From the NCBI GenBank assembly GCA_002292015.1, contig DBBD01000159.1, forward strand, positions 1-9,181: 9,181 nucleotides of DNA. Reading direction: 5' to 3'. This stretch comes from Firmicutes bacterium UBA993 (lineage in GTDB: Bacteria; Bacillota; Dethiobacteria; DTU022). Below, piece by piece: positions 1 to 6,239 of the stretch. The notes under the pieces are model-generated. The model did no database searches. It worked only from the letters and a program-made list of their open reading frames with translations, and was not told the origin of the DNA. The stretch's first letter is position 1. The number at the start of each line of letters is the position of its first letter. A program made the position numbers and the translations under genes.

Positions 1-1246
1 TGGAATATTTCTTTAAGTAGATATAGCGCATGAGCAATGCTTCAAATGGGTTGATCGGTATTACTTTACCTAACAGGGTAGCATAGATCATTGCTTTGCA
101 GTTCTTAGCCAGAACTAAAACAGCAGCAGAAGCATCATACTTGTTAGGGCCGCAGCATAAGGCACCGTTTCCTTTAATCATTACTGCACTGTTTCTTTTT
201 AACTTCGCGACTACCTTTCGCGCTGATTTATGGGTGCCGTCTTCTTCAGCCACCAGGGCGCTTGTGCCGATAATCTGCGCAAAATCGTCAAGCAGCGGGT
301 ATACTCTTTTACCGGTTCTGGATACCGCCAGAATATCCGGCAACGTAGTGTGTATAATCGCCCCAACTTTCTTATAGCGCCTGTAAATCTCCCGGTGTAG
401 CTTTGCTTCTGCTGACAAACCGCCATCTTCACTTCCCGGTGCCGTTTCGTTAATGCTAACCTCTTTAAAGCCCGTACCCTCATCGGGCCAAGGTTCATCC
501 GCGGTGGAACCCACATAAAGCTTAAACAAATCTCCCCTTCTTTCGCTGCTGAACAAAGGTTTTACTGTATTTTCTCCCGTGATCGCCGATGGTGCAGCGT
601 ACTTACAGACAAAGCTGTCCCTTAAGATATTTTCGTCGGTAGCTTCCCGATTTATTTCTTCGCCACTGGTTTCCAGATAGCGCCGGCAGGCAAATTCAGC
701 AGAGAACTTTTCAAGTTCCGATGCCACCTGGAAAGCCTCTTCCATACCTTTCCCGAGGCAAACTGCCCCATGGTAAGCCAGAAGAATCGCTTTGCCTTCA
801 GTGCGGGCAAACGCTGCTGTTGCCTCTTCCTTCAGTTTTTGTGAACCTGGTAGCCCATAGGCCGCGCAAGCCACTTTTTCACCGAAGCTGCCGGCAGATC
901 CCGGATCTCTGACCGGAATATCCTCACCCAGAGGGCTGAGCGCCGATGCGCACGCCTGGTGAGTGTGAATGATAAAATTTACATCTTTCCGGTGCTTGTA
1001 TATTTCAGCATGCAGATCTTTTTCCGAAGAAGGCTCGATTTCCCCGCTATAGCTGCCATCATCTATGTTGACTGTTACTATTTCCCCAGGGCTCAAGGTC
1101 TCATAAGCCTTCCCGCTCGGGGTTATCACAAACTGTCGGTTGCTGATCCGGCAGCTTACGTTGCCCCACGTTCTGGCGATCAACCCTGACTTAAGCAGTT
1201 TCTTGCCGGCCAAAACCACATTTTCCCGGGCTTGCTCAGTTTCCAT
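1..1246 (-). CDS. Tandem-domain class II aldolase/adducin family protein (partial, runs off the left edge)
   Basis: An open frame of 415 codons starts at ATG 1246 and has no stop before base 1, so the C-terminus lies outside the window. A GGAGGG ribosome binding site (1256-1261) lies 9 nt upstream. It follows the aminotransferase stop by 17 bp, which indicates one operon. Two class II aldolase/adducin domains lie in tandem, at about residues 5-195 and 215-400. Domain 1 has the FucA/RhaD-type active site: PSSE with Glu75, HTH with His94 and His96, and YHG with His159 (zinc ligands plus catalytic Glu). Domain 2 keeps a Glu (Glu280) and the first His (His299). The second His is Thr301 (HTT) and the third is Asn360 (GNG), so it probably does not bind zinc. 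Known members cleave sugar phosphates such as fuculose-1-phosphate to DHAP plus an aldehyde, or act as epimerases or decarboxylases. The substrate here is unknown. The family call is secure and the reaction is inferred. Confidence 0.88.
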   Translation of the reverse strand, partial: METEQARENVVLAGKKLLKSGLIARTWGNVSCRISNRQFVITPSGKAYETLSPGEIVTVNIDDGSYSGEIEPSSEKDLHAEIYKHRKDVNFIIHTHQACASALSPLGEDIPVRDPGSAGSFGEKVACAAYGLPGSQKLKEEATAAFARTEGKAILLAYHGAVCLGKGMEEAFQVASELEKFSAEFACRRYLETSGEEINREATDENILRDSFVCKYAAPSAITGENTVKPLFSSERRGDLFKLYVGSTADEPWPDEGTGFKEVSINETAPGSEDGGLSAEAKLHREIYRRYKKVGAIIHTTLPDILAVSRTGKRVYPLLDDFAQIIGTSALVAEEDGTHKSARKVVAKLKRNSAVMIKGNGALCCGPNKYDASAAVLVLAKNCKAMIYATLLGKVIPINPFEALLMRYIYLKKYS

Positions 1247-1255
1247 CTCTGCTAA

Positions 1256-1261
1256 CCCTCC
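1256..1261 (-). promoter_or_regulatory. Ribosome binding site of the tandem aldolase gene
   Basis: GGAGGG on the minus strand lies 9 nt before ATG 1246. It sits in the 17-bp gap just after the aminotransferase TAG stop, consistent with translation of a shared transcript. Confidence 0.75.
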
Positions 1262-1263
1262 GT

Positions 1264-2742
1264 CTATCCTTCTTTAATGGCGACATTGGCAAAAACCCGA
1301 TCGAAACAGACCAGTGCCTCGTCGACCATTTCAGCAGTATAGGCAGCACTGGTATACAAGCGGCTGCCGGCCAGCGTGACCAAGCCTTCAGCCATGTAGG
1401 CAGCACCCATATGTTCCATTTCCGTTTTCCGCTCTGCTGTGGCCTTCATTACCGCAGGAATAGTCCATATTTTCTTCCAGTCAATCACAAAATGCATGGT
1501 ACCGACAGTTTCCAGGTGCACGATTGACCCCTGATTAAAAACTACAAAGGGCAGACTATACTTCTTAATCAGCTCTTTTAAACCGGTTACCAGGTAATCT
1601 CCAATCTGCCCGGCTTTGCGGGCAGCATTAGTCCTCTCAATCTCACAAATCGTGTAGTATCCGGCAACGCAGCTTAAAGGATTCGCTGCCATGGTTCCGC
1701 CTACCAGGGCTTTTTTATGTTTTACTTCCCCCTGCAGGCCGGCGGCTAAGAATTTCATATATTCTCTTTTCCCGCCAAGTCCGCCGGCACTCGGGTAACC
1801 TCCAGCAACTATCTTCCCAAAAACCGTCAAATCGGGTGAAACTCCAAAATAACCCTGCGCACCAGCCGGTCCCATCCTGAAAGCAGTTACTACCTCATCA
1901 AAAATCAACAGGGCCCCATACTTGCGGCAGAGCTTTTCTACACCCCTGTTAAAATCAAAGTCAAGCGGCCTGGTGCCGCTTTCCGGGCCAACCGGTTCGA
2001 TCAGCACTGCCGCTGTCCCTCCCCTGAATTGGTTCAGGCGCAGCTTTCGTTCCAAGTCGTTTAAATCGTTGGGGAAAAACTCCCCGGTATTTTTGAAGAT
2101 GTGACGAGGCACGCCACCGGCCTGGGTCCATTTAGAACCAGGTATCCGGATACTATAAGCCAACTGATCGCTCCAGCCGTGGTAAGCCCCTCCCATTTTC
2201 AGGACATATTTCTTTTTAGTCGCCAGGCGGGCCACCCGGATCGCGGCCATAGCGCCTTCAGTCCCTGAGTTGAGCATCCGGAACATCTCTACCGAAGGCA
2301 TTAATTCGGATATTTTTTCAGCCAGTTTACACTCGTATTCATGAAATAAGCCGGTAGAGGGGCCGCAGTTGTTTATGAGTTCAATAACTTTTTCTCTTAC
2401 TGCTGTAGGATTGGAGCCGAGCAAGGTCGGGCCGCCGGCCTGCAAAAAATCATAATACCTGTTGCCGTCAATATCATGTAGAAAAGCCCCCTCTGCTTTA
2501 GTAAAAACCAGGGGAAAGGGGTAATTAAAAGCCAGGTTATGTTGAACCCCGCCGGGGATGACCTTTACAGCCCTGTCGAGCATCTCTTTTGACTTTTTAC
2601 ATTTCCCGGCATAATATTCTTCTTCATAACGTTTAAGGGCATCCGGCCTGATCGTGTAAATCGGCTTTTTGATCAGTTCATCAAGAGCCTTGATAATTGC
2701 CGCCGTATCATGATATTGAGCAATTGCATATTGCTGATCCAT
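1264..2742 (-). CDS. Class III aminotransferase, glutamate-1-semialdehyde 2,1-aminomutase-like
   Basis: A 492-residue PLP-dependent fold-type I enzyme. The frame is open to a GTG at 2757, but ATG 2742 is the better start: GGGAGG (2750-2755) lies 7 nt before it and would be inside the coding sequence if GTG were used. In ATG numbering the PLP lysine is Lys310 (FGKIVAGG). The cofactor-contacting Asp282 is in FDEVVTAFR, the phosphate-binding NSGTEG is at 158-163, and YHGW is at 187-190. The region from about residue 50 (VIPGGVQH, then GAFLHDIDGNRYYDF) matches the start of glutamate-1-semialdehyde aminomutases. This protein carries about 45 extra N-terminal residues, and at 492 it is longer than the usual 430 or so. 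It sits between a sugar kinase and an aldolase, with no other tetrapyrrole gene in view. I infer a catabolic aminotransferase or aminomutase acting on an amino-aldehyde or amino-sugar derivative rather than heme synthesis. The family is sure and the substrate unknown. Confidence 0.9.
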   Translation of the reverse strand: MDQQYAIAQYHDTAAIIKALDELIKKPIYTIRPDALKRYEEEYYAGKCKKSKEMLDRAVKVIPGGVQHNLAFNYPFPLVFTKAEGAFLHDIDGNRYYDFLQAGGPTLLGSNPTAVREKVIELINNCGPSTGLFHEYECKLAEKISELMPSVEMFRMLNSGTEGAMAAIRVARLATKKKYVLKMGGAYHGWSDQLAYSIRIPGSKWTQAGGVPRHIFKNTGEFFPNDLNDLERKLRLNQFRGGTAAVLIEPVGPESGTRPLDFDFNRGVEKLCRKYGALLIFDEVVTAFRMGPAGAQGYFGVSPDLTVFGKIVAGGYPSAGGLGGKREYMKFLAAGLQGEVKHKKALVGGTMAANPLSCVAGYYTICEIERTNAARKAGQIGDYLVTGLKELIKKYSLPFVVFNQGSIVHLETVGTMHFVIDWKKIWTIPAVMKATAERKTEMEHMGAAYMAEGLVTLAGSRLYTSAAYTAEMVDEALVCFDRVFANVAIKEG

Positions 2743-2749
2743 CGCCAGC

Positions 2750-2755
2750 CCTCCC
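2750..2755 (-). promoter_or_regulatory. Ribosome binding site that fixes the aminotransferase start at 2742
   Basis: GGGAGG on the minus strand is spaced 7 nt from ATG 2742. It lies inside the longer reading frame that would begin at GTG 2757, which has no comparable site upstream, so the shorter protein is favoured. Confidence 0.7.
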
Positions 2756-2803
2756 ACAATCTGCTTAACCCATTGGAGATTAAGAGTAGCGTTGACCGAT
2801 AAT

Positions 2804-2831
2804 ATTATGCGGATTTGCCCTTAGCTTTGAA
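2804..2831 (-). promoter_or_regulatory. Possible weak internal promoter before the aminotransferase gene
   Basis: On the minus strand TTCAAA (2826-2831) and CATAAT (2804-2809) are separated by 16 bp, with 4/6 and 5/6 matches to the sigma-A consensus. The -35 overlaps the end of the kinase gene. The 78-bp gap here is longer than the 17-bp gap further along the operon. The -10 region shares an 11-base string with the promoter region of the flavoprotein gene. It is AT-rich and could be chance. Confidence 0.2.
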
Positions 2832-4443
2832 GCTTACTACTAATATTCAACGCAAAAAAATTTTTCCTGTTGTCCCGATATAAATTTTTGAATACCTGAA
2901 ATTGGCGGTCATAAACACTTTTATTGCTCCGATTTGGATAAAATGTTTTAGCTGCAGGAATCAGCTGTCCGACCGCTTCGAACGATTCAAACAACCCAAG
3001 ACCGATTGCCGTTACAACCGCAGAGCCAACTGCGCCTGCATTTTGAGGGTTTTCAACCGATACTATTTCCCTTTGCAGCACATCGGCCAGAATCTGGCAA
3101 GTTACCGCCGAAAGAGCACCTCCACCGACGAAACGAATTGGGTCAGAGGTTCTGACTTTCTTTTCCTGGGCTTCAAGCATCCAGCGCAGGTGGAAGCAAA
3201 CTCCTTCAATCACAGCCCTGATCAGCTCAGACTTCCCGGTATCAAGACCAATGTTAAAAAACATACCCCGGGCAGCTGGATCTTCAAAAGGACAACGGTT
3301 CCCATGAAGCCAGGGGGTAAAAACGACTCCCCCGCTTCCGGGCATCACCTTCTCAATAATGCTCGTTAAATACTCATACAGGCTGGTGTAAACTGTCTCT
3401 TTTGATTCGTGAATCAGCTCACCTTCAAGGTATACACCAATTTCATCAAGGGCCAGGTGATCTTTGACCCATTCGAGGCATTTCCCCGCCGTCTCAAGCT
3501 CGGCGAAGTAATTATATTTACCGGGCTGAGCGCCTGTTATGGAGGCGATCATTGAATTGATATCTAATACCGGCTTATCAACCACGGTGGAAACCCAGCC
3601 TGAAGTGCCGGCATAGATATGGGTATCTCCGTTTAACAGAGATCCCGCCCCGATACCGATCAGAGACGCATCGCCACCCCCGCCAAAGACCGGCGTTCCC
3701 AAAACTAGTCCCATCATAGAAGCAGCCTCCGGAGTGATTTCCCCCGCTCGATCAGTTGACTTTATCACTATAGGCAGGTGAGCCTTGTTAACCCCGAACA
3801 TTTTGCAGACAGCCGTGCTCCATCCCTCTCTCCCTTTGCGATTAACATATAGCAGAGTGGCGAATGCGCTGTCTTCTGTCATAACAAATTGTCCGGTACA
3901 TCTGCAAATTAAAAACTCCTTTACATCAAGCCACTTGTAGATCTTTTTAAAAACCGCCGGTTCATTTTTCTCAACCCACTTATATTTCCAGATCGGATCT
4001 TTAACGCTGGCCGCCACAACCCCGGTTTCCCTGATCGAACGTAGCAGTTTGAATAGATTTATGCCGGAGATTTTAATGCCCCTTCCCATAACCTCCCGCA
4101 TCTCTTTATAAGCCCGTTGATCCATGTAGCTCATCATGCGCCGCAATGGCCGGCCTTCCCGATCAACTAGCACCAACCCTTGCATCTGAGAGCAAAAGGA
4201 TATCCCGGCAATCTCTTCCGGAACAATTCTTGTTTTTTCGAGCAGTTTTTGTGTAGTTGAGCACATTGCATCCCACCATTGCCGAGGTTCTTGTTCTGCT
4301 CCTCCATTGTCCAAAATATGTAGGTCATAACCCTCCATTTCCGTGGCTAACAATGTTAACGCTTCACCAATGCTAAACAGGCAGGCTTTTAGTCCGGTTG
4401 TACCCACATCATAAGCGATTATTTTTTTCTGTGGTGATTTCAA
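2821..4443 (-). CDS. FGGY-family carbohydrate kinase (xylulokinase-like)
   Basis: A 540-residue sugar kinase of the FGGY/ASKHA fold that transfers ATP phosphate to a sugar or polyol in the cytoplasm. The N-terminal phosphate loop is DVGTTGLKA (12-20). The likely catalytic base is Asp258 in GGGGDAS. The second phosphate loop is YAGTSGWVS (278-286) and the adenosine motif is GGGALS (440-445). A PFEDPAARG segment (385-393) and ENPQNAGAVGSA (464-475) are typical of xylulokinase-like members. The start is TTG 4443: GGAGGG (4450-4455) lies 6 nt upstream, and the first internal ATG would come at residue 36, after the phosphate loop. The length is slightly above the usual 480-520. It begins 77 bp after the flavoprotein gene and ends 78 bp before the aminotransferase, with no clear terminator between them. 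Family membership is secure. The sugar cannot be read from the sequence, so xylulose should not be assumed. Confidence 0.92.
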   Translation of the reverse strand: MKSPQKKIIAYDVGTTGLKACLFSIGEALTLLATEMEGYDLHILDNGGAEQEPRQWWDAMCSTTQKLLEKTRIVPEEIAGISFCSQMQGLVLVDREGRPLRRMMSYMDQRAYKEMREVMGRGIKISGINLFKLLRSIRETGVVAASVKDPIWKYKWVEKNEPAVFKKIYKWLDVKEFLICRCTGQFVMTEDSAFATLLYVNRKGREGWSTAVCKMFGVNKAHLPIVIKSTDRAGEITPEAASMMGLVLGTPVFGGGGDASLIGIGAGSLLNGDTHIYAGTSGWVSTVVDKPVLDINSMIASITGAQPGKYNYFAELETAGKCLEWVKDHLALDEIGVYLEGELIHESKETVYTSLYEYLTSIIEKVMPGSGGVVFTPWLHGNRCPFEDPAARGMFFNIGLDTGKSELIRAVIEGVCFHLRWMLEAQEKKVRTSDPIRFVGGGALSAVTCQILADVLQREIVSVENPQNAGAVGSAVVTAIGLGLFESFEAVGQLIPAAKTFYPNRSNKSVYDRQFQVFKNLYRDNRKNFFALNISSKLQS

Positions 4444-4449
4444 TTAAAT

Positions 4450-4455
4450 CCCTCC
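4450..4455 (-). promoter_or_regulatory. Ribosome binding site supporting the TTG start of the kinase
   Basis: GGAGGG on the minus strand is 6 nt before TTG 4443. No ATG or GTG lies in a suitable position, and the conserved N-terminal phosphate loop begins 11 residues after the TTG, so TTG is very likely the true start. Confidence 0.75.
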
Positions 4456-4520
4456 GGATAATTTTACGCCTATTCGCTGATATTGTACGAGCGCCGTTAT
4501 CCCCTCCATCAGCTAATCTG

Positions 4521-5867
4521 CTACTGACCAACCATTTTACGGCCCACCCGACCGGTTAAAACAACAGGATCGTAAACCGGGGAAAAAGGCGGGGCATAAG
4601 CCAAGTCAAGCTGATAAATCTGTTCTAAATTCATTTTTGCCGTTATCGCCGTTGCGTAAACATCAATACGTTTAACACTTTCTGCCGGTCCCGCAATCTG
4701 CGCTCCAAGCAGGCGGCCATCTTTTCTGTCGGCAATCAGGACAAACGTCATCTTCCCCTGACCCGGATAGTAATGGGCCCGGCTGTTTGCATCCACTTTG
4801 AACTTAAATGCATCAAACCCGTTCTTCTGCGCTTCAGCTAAAGTTAAACCGGTGCGAGCTAAACCAAGATTGCTGAACTTGGTGATGGCCGTGCCTAGCA
4901 CTCCGGGAAAGGATTCCTTGCCGCCAGCAATATTTATTCCTGCTACCACGCCTTCTTTGTTCGCCTTTAAAGCCAGCGGCACATATGCCGGCTGCCCCGA
5001 AACCATATTTTTAGTCTCAGCGCAATCACCGGCAGCATAAATGTTCGTAATGTTTGTCTGCAGGAATTCATTTACCCTGATCGCCCCTCTTACTCCGGTT
5101 TCAATCCCGCATTCCTGTGCCAGATCGTTATTTGGTTCAACTCCTGCGCCAATCACGACCAGATCATATTGCAACGTCCCCTGATCGGTTACAACCGTAA
5201 CTGCTCCGTTATTTTCGTAAACTTTTTTAACAGTATGGTTAAGGTTGAGGATTATTCCTGCCTCCGACATTGCAGACAGGGTCAGGTCAGAAATCTCCTG
5301 CTCAAAGGAACGTGAGAGGCTATCGCGGCGGTGAACCATATGGGTTTCAATTCCCCGTGAGTGAAGGGCTTCAAGCATTTCAAGCGCTATAAACCCTCCG
5401 CCGATAACAGCGCAGCTCCCGGGCTTTTTTCGATCAATCAAAGTGCGTAGAGCCTGAGAATCATCAAGAGTGTGGGCCGTGGAGATAAGATTAGACAAGC
5501 TATAGTCGATTTCCGCTGTTTGTGGACGGGCTCCAGTGGCAATAACCAGGTAATCATAGATCTCTTGCCTCTGGTTGCCACTTGAACGATAAGTGATAGT
5601 GTTTGAATGCGGACTGATAGCTACCACTTCGTGATGCATCCTTAAGTCCAGCTTTCTTTTACTGACAGCTTCCTCAGGCGAGACCGTCACTAAATCGCCC
5701 AGACTGTTAACCAAACCTTCGATATGATACGGTATGCCGCAGGCTCCATAAGAAATATAAGAGCCCTTCTCAAACACTATAACCTCCCAATCGGGTTTAA
5801 GTCGTTTAACCTGGCTTGCCGCACTCATCCCAGCTGCATTGCCGCCTATCACGATTACCGTTGCCAT
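4521..5867 (-). CDS. CoA-disulfide reductase / NADH oxidase family FAD-dependent oxidoreductase
   Basis: A 448-residue two-dinucleotide-fold flavoprotein. The frame extends to an earlier codon at 5957, but that stretch contains the promoter dyad. ATG 5867 has AAAGGGG (5875-5881) 7 nt upstream and gives the family's N-terminus. FAD binding begins at VIVIGGNAAGMSAA (4-17). SYGACGIPY places a single redox Cys at 43, the position of Cys43 in Staphylococcus aureus CoA-disulfide reductase. NAD(P)H binding is VIGGGFIALE (154-163), and the second FAD motif is YAAGDCAE (277-284). HYYPG (365-369) and AYAPPFSP (423-430) include tyrosines matching the CoA-pocket Tyr361 and Tyr419 of that enzyme. There is no C-terminal rhodanese domain. 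Related proteins reduce CoA disulfide, CoA persulfide or polysulfide, or reduce O2. The Cys43/Tyr pattern favours a CoA-linked disulfide or persulfide. It is the first gene of the downstream sugar-kinase operon. Confidence 0.88.
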   Translation of the reverse strand: MATVIVIGGNAAGMSAASQVKRLKPDWEVIVFEKGSYISYGACGIPYHIEGLVNSLGDLVTVSPEEAVSKRKLDLRMHHEVVAISPHSNTITYRSSGNQRQEIYDYLVIATGARPQTAEIDYSLSNLISTAHTLDDSQALRTLIDRKKPGSCAVIGGGFIALEMLEALHSRGIETHMVHRRDSLSRSFEQEISDLTLSAMSEAGIILNLNHTVKKVYENNGAVTVVTDQGTLQYDLVVIGAGVEPNNDLAQECGIETGVRGAIRVNEFLQTNITNIYAAGDCAETKNMVSGQPAYVPLALKANKEGVVAGINIAGGKESFPGVLGTAITKFSNLGLARTGLTLAEAQKNGFDAFKFKVDANSRAHYYPGQGKMTFVLIADRKDGRLLGAQIAGPAESVKRIDVYATAITAKMNLEQIYQLDLAYAPPFSPVYDPVVLTGRVGRKMVGQ

Positions 5868-5906
5868 GTTAAAACCCCTTTCGTGGATTTCCTTTTCTTT
5901 GATAAT

Positions 5907-5938
5907 ATTATACCCACTTGCGGCGCAAGTGGGTACAA
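5907..5938 (-). promoter_or_regulatory. Promoter candidate with a long 20-bp spacer before the flavoprotein gene
   Basis: On the minus strand a perfect TATAAT -10 (5907-5912) is preceded by TTGTAC (5933-5938) with a 20-bp spacer, against the usual 17. At 17 bp the hexamer is TACCCA, which is poor. Long spacers with a central dyad are typical of MerR-type promoters. The -10 lies 39 bp from ATG 5867, giving a leader of about 33 nt. It probably drives the flavoprotein-kinase-aminotransferase-aldolase operon. Confidence 0.55.
5911..5935. repeat. Perfect inverted repeat (11-bp arms, 3-nt loop) in the promoter spacer; likely operator
   Basis: The arms TACCCACTTGC and GCAAGTGGGTA are exact reverse complements around GGC. 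The dyad fills the space between the -35 and -10 hexamers, overlapping both by one to three bases. That placement fits a regulator-binding site better than a terminator. In the minus direction no T-run follows. On the plus strand CAATTTTT follows, but no plus-strand gene ends there. The outer TACCC...GGGTA resembles the C-tract/G-tract dyads of CsoR/CstR repressors, and the position resembles MerR operators. No candidate regulator gene is in the window. Confidence 0.6.
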
Positions 5939-6039
5939 TTTTTGTAGGAATTTGCAATCATAAATGGAATGCTTACTTTTATTTTAGAGGTTGCGGACTG
6001 GACGATGATAAAACTTCTCGGTGATGTATAAACACATTT

Positions 6040-6065
6040 GGGCTGCCGCCTGTTACTGACTGCCC
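6040..6065 (-). terminator. Possible weak terminator after the feo operon
   Basis: Six bases after the stop of the Cys-rich gene the minus strand can form GGGCAGTC / GGCAGCCC. This stem has one A-A mismatch and one G-T pair around a 10-nt loop. Only a loose, interrupted T-rich stretch follows, so termination would be inefficient. The rest of the gap (5936-6071) holds no convincing gene. Confidence 0.3.
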
Positions 6066-6071
6066 TTAATG

Positions 6072-6239
6072 TTAAATAGTACGAGCAGAATGCTCAGTGC
6101 ATTGACAACTTTGATTGTCAAGCCCGCTGTACGGGCACCCGGCACAAGGGGCACCTTTTATCCTGTCAATGATCATTTTAGCTGCAGCGCCGGCAACAAT
6201 AGCCGCTATAATCAGCACAACTATAAAATTAGTTAACAT
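6072..6239 (-). CDS. FeoB-associated Cys-rich membrane protein (55 aa)
   Basis: A 55-residue gene starts at ATG 6239, overlapping the feoB stop by one base (TGATG), with a GAGGCGG-like site within the end of feoB; translational coupling is likely. Residues 3-20 (begins NFIVVLIIAA) form one hydrophobic membrane segment. A basic stretch (KMIIDRIK) follows, then a short tail with Cys32-x2-Cys35-x9-Cys45-x-Cys47. A single membrane helix plus a small Cys cluster encoded straight after feoB is the hallmark of the FeoB-associated Cys-rich family found in Firmicutes and Bacteroidetes. Its biochemical role is not settled. Suggested roles are handling iron beside the FeoB channel or taking the part of FeoC. 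The short length makes it easy to miss in annotation. Confidence 0.85.
   Translation of the reverse strand: MLTNFIVVLIIAAIVAGAAAKMIIDRIKGAPCAGCPYSGLDNQSCQCTEHSARTI

Noticed and set aside
96..1189. Several plus-strand frames and a 101-aa minus frame (211-516) at the left edge
   Set aside because: They are shadows of the single open minus-strand aldolase frame from 1246, which carries the HTH, PSSE and YHG motifs across its whole length.
2743..2757. GTG 2757 as start of the aminotransferase
   Set aside because: The ribosome site GGGAGG would lie inside the coding sequence, and nothing comparable precedes the GTG. ATG 2742 is better.
2902..3369. 155-aa plus-strand frame inside the kinase gene
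   Set aside because: It is antisense to a well-conserved FGGY kinase, has no recognisable domain and does not fit the strand layout.
5911..5935. The dyad as an intrinsic terminator
   Set aside because: No T-run follows on the minus strand, no plus-strand gene ends here, and it sits exactly between promoter hexamers. A minor role in stopping feo read-through is not excluded.
5868..5957. 30-residue N-terminal extension of the flavoprotein
   Set aside because: It would span the TATAAT and the dyad, and the family N-terminus begins at ATG 5867 with a good ribosome site.
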